The position numbers and the translations under genes were made by a program. A stretch of DNA of 64,000 nt from Phycisphaeraceae bacterium (GTDB lineage: Bacteria; Planctomycetota; Phycisphaerae; Phycisphaerales; UBA1924): assembly GCA_007693965.1 (NCBI GenBank), contig RECQ01000035.1, positions 1-64,000 of the forward strand, written 5' to 3'. This document shows positions 29,104 to 36,860 of this stretch, one piece after another (the first letter of the stretch is position 1; each line of letters begins with the position of its first letter). The notes under the pieces are model-generated. The model had not been told where the DNA came from, did not search any database, and worked only from the letters and a program-made list of their open reading frames with translations.

Positions 29104-31557
29104 ATGAGCAAGCCCCGTACCCGGACATGGCTGAAACGCTTCGCACTCGCCTCCCTGGCTCTCATCGTGCTGGGCGGGGGCGCCCTTTTCATCGGTGCGG
29201 CCATGGTTCTGCGGGCCTCGCTGCCCCGCGACTCGGGCGAGGCAGTCATCGCCGGCCTGAGCGCCCCGGCCATGGTGGATCGAGACCGGCTCGGCGTCGT
29301 CCGAATCCGCGGCGAGAACTTTGAAGACACCGCCCGCGCCCTCGGCTTCGTCCACGCCCAGGATCGCTTCTTCCAGATGGACCTCATGCGCCGCCGCGCT
29401 GCCGGCGAGCTGTCCGAGATGGTCGGCGCCGCGACGCTCGACCTCGACCGCTCGATGCGCGTCCACCGCTTCCGCCACCGCGCCGCCATCGCCTTCGAGC
29501 GCATGCCCGACCGCCACAAGGCCCTCCTCGAGGCCTACGCCGACGGTGTGAACGCCGGCGTCGCCGACCTGCGCGCCCTGCCGCCCGAGCACCTCGTCCT
29601 CCGCGCTCGCCCCGCGCCCTGGACGCCGGAAGACTCCCTCCTCGTCGCCTACGTCATGTTCGACATGCTCGCCGGCAGCGAGGCGTCGGATCGCCGCCTC
29701 GGCGTCATGCGCGCCGCCCTCCCCGAAGAACTCGTCGACTTCCTCACCCCCGACACCACGCGCTTCGACGCCCCGCTCATCGCAAGCGCCAACCCGCACG
29801 ACTACTCCCCCGCACCCATCCCCGGCCCCGACATCATCGACCTCCGCACGATCCCCGAAGACAACGGCGCCGACGTGCAGCCCGACGAAACACCCATCGA
29901 CTCGCTCCGCGGCGACCTCACCTTCCTCCCCATCCCGAACCCGACCGGCGACATCGCCCTCGGCTCCAACAACTGGGCCGTCGCCGGCTCGCGCACCCCC
30001 GACGGACGCGCCATCCTCGCCAACGACATGCATCTCGGCATCACCGTGCCCCCCGTCTGGCACCGAGCCCAGCTCGAGTGGGGCGACCGGTTTGTCGCAG
30101 GCGTCACGCTGCCCGGCTTGCCCGGCGTCATCGTCGGCGCCAACGGCCACGTCGCGTGGGGGCTCACCAACACCTTCATCGATGTCATGGACCTGGTCCG
30201 CATCCGCGTCGATCCCGACAACCCCGACCACTACCTCACACCCGACGGCCCCGAACCCTTCACTTTGCACGAGGAAACGATCCGTCTCCAAGGCGGCGCC
30301 ACCGAAACCCTCACCATCCGCGAGACACGCTGGGGCCCCGTCATCGACGACGACTACCTCGGCGCCCCCCTCGCCATGCGCTGGACCGCCCACGATCCCG
30401 AGGGCTTCGACATCGGCCTCCTCGACATGATGACGGCCGAAACCATCGAGGACGCGGTGCGCATCGCCGCCGACTGGCGCGGCCCGCCGCAGAATGTCGT
30501 GATCGCCGACGACACCGGGCGCATCGCCTGGACCGTCTCCGGACTCATCCCGATCCGCAACGGCGTCTCCGGCGCCGCCCCCGAATACTGGAGCGAGCCG
30601 GACGCCGGCGGCGAGCCCGTCGGCTGGATCGGCTGGCTCGACGAATCGCGCCGCCCCGCCATCATCGATCCCGAATCCGGCGCGATCTTCACCGCCAACA
30701 ACCGCACGCTCCCCCCGCTCGACGCTCTGCCCCTCTCCACGCAGTGGCCCATCGGCACGCGGGCATCGCGCATCCGCGACACACTGCTCGCCTCAAACGC
30801 GCACACCGAGGCCGACATGCTCGCCCTCCAGCTCGACACGCGCGTCGAGCTCTACGACGAATACCGCGACATCCTCCTCGAAACGATCCCCGTGGACGAC
30901 CCCGAGCCACTTCTGATCCGCCTGCGCGAACTGGTCGAAGCGTGGCCCGGCCGGGCCGATGCAGCCGACCCCGGCCACCGCCTGCTGCGCGACTTCCGGC
31001 GCACGCTTCACACCGAGCTCTTCAGCGCCCTCACGCGCGCCTGCATCGAGCTCGACCCGAACTTCTCATTCAGCTGGTTCGGCGCCGAGGAGCCGCTCCG
31101 ACGAATCCTCGAAGAGCGCCCGGACCACATGCTCCCCCACGGCCACGAGAGCTGGCCGGAGTTCCTCCGCTCGCTCGCCCTCGATATGGCCGAATCGATC
31201 CACCAGCGCGAGGGCGCCCTCGATCGCCCCTGGGGCGAGGCCAACCCCGCCCGCGTGCGCCACCCCCTCTCCCTCGCCATCCCCGCGGCGGGCCGCTGGC
31301 TCGACATGCCGGAAACACCCCAACACGGCGACATCCACGCCGTCCGCGTCGCCACCCCCGGCTTCGGCGCCAGCCAGCGCATGGCCGTCAGCCCCGGACG
31401 TGAAGAAGAAGGCATCCTCCACATCCCCGCCGGACAGTCGGGGCACTTCCTGTCGAGGCACTATTCCAGCAGCCACGCGGACTGGCTGAAGGGCGCGCCG
31501 TCGGGGCTCCTGGTGAACGAGAACGTGACGAGTTTTCGTCTCACACCCGCGCCCTGA
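29104..31557 (+). CDS. Penicillin acylase family (S45) amidohydrolase
   Basis: This is a member of the Ntn-hydrolase penicillin/AHL/aculeacin acylase family, 817 residues from ATG 29104. An N-terminal hydrophobic anchor or signal lies at about 11-38. The alpha chain, with GFVHAQDRFFQMDLMRR, precedes the autocleavage site IALGSNNWAVAG; Ser288 would become the N-terminal nucleophile of the beta chain. Later the motif NGHVAWGLTNTF and a His/Asn-rich C-terminal part are typical. The substrate may be a beta-lactam side chain, an acyl homoserine lactone or another amide; the sequence alone does not say. The gene is divergent from DUF151, and its neighbours give no clue. Confidence 0.93.
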   Translation: MSKPRTRTWLKRFALASLALIVLGGGALFIGAAMVLRASLPRDSGEAVIAGLSAPAMVDRDRLGVVRIRGENFEDTARALGFVHAQDRFFQMDLMRRRAAGELSEMVGAATLDLDRSMRVHRFRHRAAIAFERMPDRHKALLEAYADGVNAGVADLRALPPEHLVLRARPAPWTPEDSLLVAYVMFDMLAGSEASDRRLGVMRAALPEELVDFLTPDTTRFDAPLIASANPHDYSPAPIPGPDIIDLRTIPEDNGADVQPDETPIDSLRGDLTFLPIPNPTGDIALGSNNWAVAGSRTPDGRAILANDMHLGITVPPVWHRAQLEWGDRFVAGVTLPGLPGVIVGANGHVAWGLTNTFIDVMDLVRIRVDPDNPDHYLTPDGPEPFTLHEETIRLQGGATETLTIRETRWGPVIDDDYLGAPLAMRWTAHDPEGFDIGLLDMMTAETIEDAVRIAADWRGPPQNVVIADDTGRIAWTVSGLIPIRNGVSGAAPEYWSEPDAGGEPVGWIGWLDESRRPAIIDPESGAIFTANNRTLPPLDALPLSTQWPIGTRASRIRDTLLASNAHTEADMLALQLDTRVELYDEYRDILLETIPVDDPEPLLIRLRELVEAWPGRADAADPGHRLLRDFRRTLHTELFSALTRACIELDPNFSFSWFGAEEPLRRILEERPDHMLPHGHESWPEFLRSLALDMAESIHQREGALDRPWGEANPARVRHPLSLAIPAAGRWLDMPETPQHGDIHAVRVATPGFGASQRMAVSPGREEEGILHIPAGQSGHFLSRHYSSSHADWLKGAPSGLLVNENVTSFRLTPAP

Positions 31558-31567
31558 TCGCCCTCGC

Positions 31568-31611
31568 TGAAATCAAACAACAGATCGCCCACTGTGAAAT
31601 CAAACAACAGA
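31568..31611. repeat. 17-bp direct repeat
   Basis: TGAAATCAAACAACAGA occurs at 31568-31584 and again at 31595-31611. It lies between the convergent acylase and lipoprotein genes. No function is evident. Confidence 0.7.
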
Positions 31612-31624
31612 CGCTGAACCAATA

Positions 31625-31654
31625 GACGCCGAGGCTGAGTCCTCGAAGCCTCGG
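31625..31654. repeat. GACGCCGAGGCT palindrome, copy 2
   Basis: CCGAGGCT (31629-31636) pairs with AGCCTCGG (31647-31654). It lies 11 bases beyond the stop codon of the lipoprotein gene. Nearly identical to the copy at 32503. Confidence 0.8.
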
Positions 31655-31665
31655 AACAAGCGTCG

Positions 31666-32418
31666 TCACCGCGAAGGCCAGGGTGATGGGGAAGGGCCCC
31701 AGAGCGCGGATGCGATCAACTCGTCGCCTTCCCTGCGCAATTGAACGGCGCCCCAGTACACCGGAATGCGAAAGAGACCGGGCTCAATCTCCAGATCGCT
31801 GAGCGGACTCGGCCTGACGTTCATGTCCGGCGAAAACCACTGGAGCTCCTCGCTCCAGGGCAATCGCAAACCCGAAGAGAAGAGATGGGGAAGAAACACA
31901 CGTGCCTGCGGCGCCCCCGTCTCAGGATTCGGCTCGATCGGCTCCACCCGGAACCAACTCCATGAAGAATCATCCCACCCCTGAAGCTTGCGCGTATAGG
32001 TTCCAATGACGATGAGCGGGTTGATGCAGATGATGATCTTGCCGCGCTCCGTCAATTCCGGATACTCAGGCCACGTGTATGAATTTTCCTCCCCAACCCA
32101 ATCTTCCCAGGCATCGACTTGCCTTAGGTAGTTCACGGCGCGCCAAGCCTCGTCCCATGCGTCCCAGCGACGCTCCGGAGATTCGTAATAAGCAGGCTTG
32201 ATCCACTCGAATCGGTACTGGGGCGGCCCTTTGAAGGGAGCGGGCGTTTTCAGTCGACCGATGTACGCCCCCGCGGTCGCGTGCCCGCTAGGCCCGACGA
32301 TCGGCGGACCGAGCGTCGTCACAGTGTGCAGATCGGACCACTGTGTGCGGCAGGCGGACAACGGCAATGCACTGACAATCAGCAGCGCTATACCCGCACT
32401 TCTCAAAGATTCCCGCAT
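31666..32418 (-). CDS. Putative lipoprotein of unknown function
   Basis: The protein has 250 residues from ATG 32418 (MRESLRSAG). A type II signal peptide ends in the lipobox LSAC (about residues 20-23), so it should be lipid-anchored after export. The mature part is rich in Trp, Tyr and Pro (RRWDAWDEAWRAVNY, WSWFRVEP) and has no recognised domain. It is flanked on both sides by copies of the GACGCCGAGGCT repeat, and its base composition is lower in GC than the neighbours, both consistent with recent acquisition or fast evolution. Confidence 0.6.
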   Translation of the reverse strand: MRESLRSAGIALLIVSALPLSACRTQWSDLHTVTTLGPPIVGPSGHATAGAYIGRLKTPAPFKGPPQYRFEWIKPAYYESPERRWDAWDEAWRAVNYLRQVDAWEDWVGEENSYTWPEYPELTERGKIIICINPLIVIGTYTRKLQGWDDSSWSWFRVEPIEPNPETGAPQARVFLPHLFSSGLRLPWSEELQWFSPDMNVRPSPLSDLEIEPGLFRIPVYWGAVQLRREGDELIASALWGPSPSPWPSR

Positions 32419-32502
32419 GGTGGAACTCCCCGACAGGCCATGACGACTACCCCCCATCTGTCACTTCATCCTACACCCATTCACTCCGCTTGAGGCACAA
32501 CA

Positions 32503-32532
32503 GACGCCGAGGCTGAGTCCTCGAAGCCTCGG
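32503..32532. repeat. GACGCCGAGGCT palindrome, copy 3
   Basis: CCGAGGCT (32507-32514) pairs with AGCCTCGG (32525-32532), in the same orientation as the copy at 31625. It lies upstream of the lipoprotein gene, and the inverted copy at 32637 faces it. Confidence 0.8.
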
Positions 32533-32636
32533 GAGCGACGCCCGCGCCAGAACTTGCCTCACACAAAAAACTCAACGCCGATTTCATACGCGCACTCGCC
32601 GTATCACATCCTCTGACGAGTGCATGCACGCGCTTC

Positions 32637-32673
32637 CCGAGGCTTCGTCGAAGACGCCTCAGCCTCGGCGTCT
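32637..32673. repeat. GACGCCGAGGCT palindrome, copy 4, forming the coaB 3' end
   Basis: The orientation is opposite to copies 2 and 3. CCGAGGCT (32637-32644) pairs with AGCCTCGG (32661-32668). Read on the minus strand it provides the last codons (RRRG) and the TGA stop (32659-32661) of the coaB gene. Confidence 0.75.
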
Positions 32674-33384
32674 CTCAGAGCTCTCTTGTGCGATGCGCTC
32701 CAGCAGCCACTCCGCGAACTCCCCCTTTCCCATTGCCCCCGGCGTCTGTTCCTCCTCGCCACCCCGGCGCACCAGCGTCGCCTCGATCGTCTCCGCGTCC
32801 ATCGTCTCCAGCGGGTTGGCGACGATCATGTCCGCCCCCTTCCGCTCCAGCTTGGCCCGGGCCGATTCCAGCATCCGCTCGCGGGGCTCGAGGGCGAATC
32901 CGACGATGGTCTGCCCGGGGCGCCGGGTTTCGGCGCAGCGGGCCAGCAGGTCGGGAGTCGGTTCGAGGTGGATCGTCAGGGCGCCGCCGCGCCGGCGGAT
33001 CTTGTGCTCTCCCGGGTCGATCGCCCCGGCCTCCTCGCCGGACTCTGTTGTCGCCGGGCGGAAATCCGCCACCGCCGCCGCCATGACCAGGGCGTCCACC
33101 TCCGGCCAGTGGGCCTCGAGCAGGGCCCCGAGTTCGGCTGTGGTTCGGAACCGGTGGACCTCGACCTGCGTATCTTCGCATCGACGCGGCGTCGGCCCCA
33201 GCAGCAGGATGGTTCGCCATCCTTTCGCGCTCGCGGCCTCTGCCAGGGCGATTCCCAGCCTCCCCGAGGAGCGATTGCCCAGATAGCGAACGGCGTCGAT
33301 GGGCTCCTGCGTCGGACCCGCGGTGATGAGCAGCGTCGGGGCGCCGGGACGGGATTGTGGTGCGGATTCTTCGTGACGCGTCAT
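32659..33384 (-). CDS. coaB: Phosphopantothenoylcysteine synthetase domain protein (CoaB)
   Basis: CoaB joins 4'-phosphopantothenate and cysteine in coenzyme A synthesis. The protein has 241 residues from ATG 33384 (MTRHEESA); starts at 33399 or 33432 are possible. The family signature is complete: TAGPTQEPIDAVRYLGNRSSGRLG, MAAAVADFRP, PTPDLLA and VGFALEPRE. In most bacteria this domain is fused behind the CoaC decarboxylase; here CoaC is absent from the protein and from the neighbourhood, so this is a stand-alone CoaB. Its final residues RRRG and stop codon come from a dispersed repeat. Confidence 0.9.
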   Translation of the reverse strand: MTRHEESAPQSRPGAPTLLITAGPTQEPIDAVRYLGNRSSGRLGIALAEAASAKGWRTILLLGPTPRRCEDTQVEVHRFRTTAELGALLEAHWPEVDALVMAAAVADFRPATTESGEEAGAIDPGEHKIRRRGGALTIHLEPTPDLLARCAETRRPGQTIVGFALEPRERMLESARAKLERKGADMIVANPLETMDAETIEATLVRRGGEEEQTPGAMGKGEFAEWLLERIAQESSERRRG

Positions 33385-33580
33385 GGATGGGCGTCTCATC
33401 AAATGAAAGCGGCTGACGACCGGATCAGGCACGGAAAGGCGGATCTGGAGCGTTCACAGCGGAAGTTTGCGAGTGCAGGCGGGCGGGAGCACAATCCTTA
33501 TTCATCCGAAAGGCGCAGGCGGCTGCGGCGGGCGTCGTGACGACCCTTCGTCGTCGCTACCATAGCCCGTTCGGCGCAAT

Positions 33581-33634
33581 CGGCGCCCCCACAACCACAC
33601 GGGGCGCCGACGGGCGGGCGTTCGTTCTCCCGCC
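33581..33634 (+). promoter_or_regulatory. Two consecutive hairpins in the leader of the pilus locus
   Basis: Hairpin 1 has a perfect 9-bp stem, CGGCGCCCC (33581-33589) with GGGGCGCCG (33601-33609). Hairpin 2 pairs GGCGGG (33613-33618) with CCCGCC (33629-33634). They precede the ATG at 33666 by 31 bases. No T-run follows, so they are leader structures or mRNA-stabilising hairpins, not terminators. Confidence 0.45.
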
Positions 33635-33665
33635 AACCTTCAAATCAGCCTGAGCAGCGAGACAC

Positions 33666-35432
33666 ATGGCGCGATCGCGAAAGAAAATCGGTGAGATCCT
33701 GGTGGGCATGGGAGTCGTGCAGCAGGACCAGGTGGACAAGGCCATGGAGATGGCCAAGGGCGGCGGCAAGCGGATCGGCCAGGCGCTGGTCGACGCCGGC
33801 TTCGCCAATGAAGACCAGATCGCCCAGGCGCTGGCCAAGCAGTTCGGCCTTGAGTACGTCGATCTGAACGACTCCAGTGTCTCCTCGCAGGTCGATTCCA
33901 AGCTCGTTCCCGAAGAACTGATCAAGAAACACCTGATCCTGCCCATCAGCAAGAGCAACGGGCGCCTGCAGCTCATCGTGCACGACCCGATGGATCTGGA
34001 GCTGCTGGACATGCTGCGCTTCCGCCTCAACACCGAGGTGGAGCCGCGCATCGCCCCCCGGGCCCGCATCAAGCACTTCATCGACAACAAGCTCGGCGCC
34101 GGAGGCTCAGGAGGTCCCGCCGCCGGTGCGACCAGCATGGTCGACTCCTCCGAATCGCTGGTCTCCGAATCGATCGACCGCACCATCGACCGCTCCGTCG
34201 ACAAGTCGATGGACGCCTCGATCGACCGGGCCGCGGAAGACGCCCCGATCATCAAGCTGTGCAACCGCATCCTGATCGAGTCGGTGAAGATGCGGGCGAG
34301 CGACATCCACATCGAGCCCATGGCCAACCGCGTGCGTCTGCGCTACCGCATCGACGGTGTGTGCATCGAGCGCGACAACCTGCCCAAGCGCATGCAGAAC
34401 GCGGTGCTGGCCCGCATGAAGCTGATGGCCGGCATCAACATCTCTGAGAAGCGCCTGCCGCAGGACGGGCGCATCAAGATGCCCATCGATGACGACACGA
34501 TCGATTACCGCGTCTCGTCCTGCCCGGCCTACCACGGCGAATCGATGGTGCTGCGTATTCTGCGTCCCGATTCGGTGCGCATCGGCCTGGAGAACCTGGG
34601 CTTCGAGCCCGATCAGCTCGAGAAGTTCCACAAGATCATCCGGCGCCCCAACGGCATCTTCCTCGTCACCGGCCCCACCGGCTCGGGAAAGACGACGACG
34701 CTCTATTCGGCGCTCGACATCCTGAATAAGCCCGACAAGAAGATCATCACCGCTGAGGATCCGGTCGAATACGCCTTCAAGGGCATCAACCAGTGCCAGG
34801 TGCGCGAGGGCATCGGCCTGTCCTTCGCCGCGATTCTCCGCTCCATGCTCCGCCAGGCGCCGAACATCATCCTGGTGGGTGAGATTCGTGACAAGGATGT
34901 GGCCGAAGTCGCCATTCAGGCGGCGCTGACCGGCCACCTTGTCTTCTCCACGCTGCATACCAACGACGCCCCCTCGGCCATCACGCGCCTGGTCGACATG
35001 GGTGTGAAGCCCTTCCTCGTGGCCTCGTCGCTGCAGGCGATCATGGCCCAGCGGCTCATCCGCGTGCTGTGCAAGCGATGCCGCCAGAAGGATGAGAGCC
35101 CGGACCCCAAGTACATGCGCCTCACCGGCCTCACGAAAGAGGACTACGAGAAGAACACCATCTACAAGGCCGTCGGCTGCGATGAGTGCTTCGGCACCGG
35201 CTACCGCGGACGCATGGCCATCTTCGAGATGATGGTCATGAACACGCGCATCCGAGAACTGGCCTTCAACCAGGCGCCCGTCTCCAAGATTCGCGAGGCG
35301 GCCATCCAGAACGGCATGCGCTCGCTGCTGCTCGACGGCAAGATCAAGATTCTTCGCGGCATCACCACGCCCGCCGAGATCGCGCGCATCGCGCAGGTCG
35401 AGGGCCTCGCCGCGATCGACGAGGACGAATGA
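33666..35432 (+). CDS. Type IV pilus/type II secretion assembly ATPase (PilB/GspE), first copy
   Basis: This hexameric cytoplasmic ATPase drives pilin or pseudopilin assembly. The protein has 588 residues. An N-terminal MshEN-type domain covers about 8-140. The core has Walker A GPTGSGKT at 336-343, Asp box ITAEDPVEY at 361-369 and Walker B ILVGEIRD at 402-409. A zinc tetracysteine of the PilB/GspE C1 subtype uses C469, C472, C505 and C508. Between domains (about 158-190) is a tetrapeptide-periodic linker, SIDRTIDRSVDKSMDASIDR. It is the first gene of the pilus locus. Confidence 0.93.
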   Translation: MARSRKKIGEILVGMGVVQQDQVDKAMEMAKGGGKRIGQALVDAGFANEDQIAQALAKQFGLEYVDLNDSSVSSQVDSKLVPEELIKKHLILPISKSNGRLQLIVHDPMDLELLDMLRFRLNTEVEPRIAPRARIKHFIDNKLGAGGSGGPAAGATSMVDSSESLVSESIDRTIDRSVDKSMDASIDRAAEDAPIIKLCNRILIESVKMRASDIHIEPMANRVRLRYRIDGVCIERDNLPKRMQNAVLARMKLMAGINISEKRLPQDGRIKMPIDDDTIDYRVSSCPAYHGESMVLRILRPDSVRIGLENLGFEPDQLEKFHKIIRRPNGIFLVTGPTGSGKTTTLYSALDILNKPDKKIITAEDPVEYAFKGINQCQVREGIGLSFAAILRSMLRQAPNIILVGEIRDKDVAEVAIQAALTGHLVFSTLHTNDAPSAITRLVDMGVKPFLVASSLQAIMAQRLIRVLCKRCRQKDESPDPKYMRLTGLTKEDYEKNTIYKAVGCDECFGTGYRGRMAIFEMMVMNTRIRELAFNQAPVSKIREAAIQNGMRSLLLDGKIKILRGITTPAEIARIAQVEGLAAIDEDE

Positions 35433-35539
35433 GAGAGACACCGCCGCCATCCGGCCCTCGCCGGACGCCGGCCCTGATTCCGACCCAACCCGCCGGCGAG
35501 GCCTGACGGCCCGGGCCGGCGCCAAGGAGCTTCCTTCCC

Positions 35540-36661
35540 ATGTCCACGATGCAGATCGACCGGCTGCTCGACACGGTCGTTAAAACCGGCGCCAGCGACC
35601 TTCACCTCACCACCGGACGCCCACCCACCCTCCGCCTCCACGGCGAACTGCGCAACCTGCAGACCAAGGTGCTGGACGCGGACGACATGGTCGCCCTCAT
35701 GAAGTCGATCACCCCGGAGCGCTCCCAGCAGGAGCTCCAGGAAGTCGGCGGCTGCGACTTCGGCTTCGCCTTCGGCTCCGCCGCCCGCTTCCGCGTCTCC
35801 GTCTTCCGCCAGCGCGGCGACCTGGCCATCGTCTGCCGCCAGATCCCTAACAAGATTCTGACGTTCGACCAGATCGGCCTCCCCGGGATGTGCAAGGACC
35901 TGATCCGGCGCCCCCGAGGCCTCTTCCTCGTCACCGGCCCCACCGGCTCAGGCAAGACGACCACGCTGGCCACGATGATCGACCACGTCAACACGAACAT
36001 GGATCGGCACATCATCACGATGGAAGACCCGATCGAGTACTACCACACGCACAAGAAATCGGTGGTCAACCAGCGCGAGGTGGGCAACGACGTCCCCGAC
36101 TTCGCCGAGGCCCTGCGAAGGGCCCTGCGTCAGGACCCGGACGTCATCCTGGTCGGCGAAATGCGCGACCTCGAAACCATCGAAGCCGCGGTCCGGGCCG
36201 CCGAGACGGGCCACCTTGTCTTCGGCACCCTCCACACCACCGGCGCCGCCAAGACCATCGACCGCCTGGTCGACGCCTTCCCCGTCTCCCAGCAGAACCA
36301 GATCCGGGTCCAGCTCTCGACCGCCCTCATCGCGATCCTGAGCCAGGCCCTCCTGCCCCGGGTGGACACCAAGGGCATGGTGGCGGCGTACGAGTTCCTC
36401 GTCGTCACCCCCGCCATCGCCAACCTGATCCGGGACAACAAGAGCTTCCGCATCGACTCCTCAATCCAGACCGGCAAGAAGTTCGGCATGCAGCTCCTCG
36501 ACGACCACCTCTGGAGCCTCTACTCCCGCAAGATGATCTCCGCCGAGGACATGATCGACCGCTCCAAGAACCCCGGCGCCCTCACCGACAAGGTCCACAA
36601 AGCCGGCGGCCAGGTGGGCCGGGCCGAACTCGATGAGGCCGATGAGACTCCGGCGGATTGA
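35540..36661 (+). CDS. pilT: Twitching-motility type retraction ATPase PilT
   Basis: PilT depolymerises the type IV pilus. The protein has 373 residues with the short N-terminal PAS-like domain (GASDLHLTTGRPPTLRL). Walker A is GPTGSGKTTTLATMID, the Asp box is TMEDPIEY, and the PilT signature ILVGEMRDLETI separates it from PilB (EIRD). It has no N-terminal MshEN domain and no tetracysteine. AAGGAG lies 11 bases before the ATG. It sits between two PilB/GspE genes, which argues that the locus makes a retractable fibre and is not only a type II secretion pump. Confidence 0.94.
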   Translation: MSTMQIDRLLDTVVKTGASDLHLTTGRPPTLRLHGELRNLQTKVLDADDMVALMKSITPERSQQELQEVGGCDFGFAFGSAARFRVSVFRQRGDLAIVCRQIPNKILTFDQIGLPGMCKDLIRRPRGLFLVTGPTGSGKTTTLATMIDHVNTNMDRHIITMEDPIEYYHTHKKSVVNQREVGNDVPDFAEALRRALRQDPDVILVGEMRDLETIEAAVRAAETGHLVFGTLHTTGAAKTIDRLVDAFPVSQQNQIRVQLSTALIAILSQALLPRVDTKGMVAAYEFLVVTPAIANLIRDNKSFRIDSSIQTGKKFGMQLLDDHLWSLYSRKMISAEDMIDRSKNPGALTDKVHKAGGQVGRAELDEADETPAD

Positions 36662-36735
36662 GTTGTTCGCCCCATTATCTGTAGCCCCCGACCCCTCGCC
36701 GCCCCTTGGCTCGCGAGCGGGTTATGTCACAAAAT

Positions 36736-36841
36736 CCAGATGTCGCAACGTCTGGTTCAGCGTCAATGCGGTCGAGTCAGGGAACTGCCTGTGCTCCTGG
36801 CTCGAATGGGTGTAGTGTGAATGCTTCCGGACTGTCCGGAA
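36736..36841 (+). promoter_or_regulatory. Two palindromes upstream of the second PilB/GspE gene
   Basis: CCAGATGT-CGCA-ACGTCTGG (36736-36755) is a hairpin with a tetraloop. TTCCGGAC-T-GTCCGGAA (36825-36841) is a perfect 8-1-8 palindrome that ends seven bases before the ribosome-binding site. The gap to pilT is about 200 bp, so an internal promoter with an operator or an RNA structure is plausible. Confidence 0.4.
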
Positions 36842-36860
36842 CAGAGATGAGGAATTGTCG

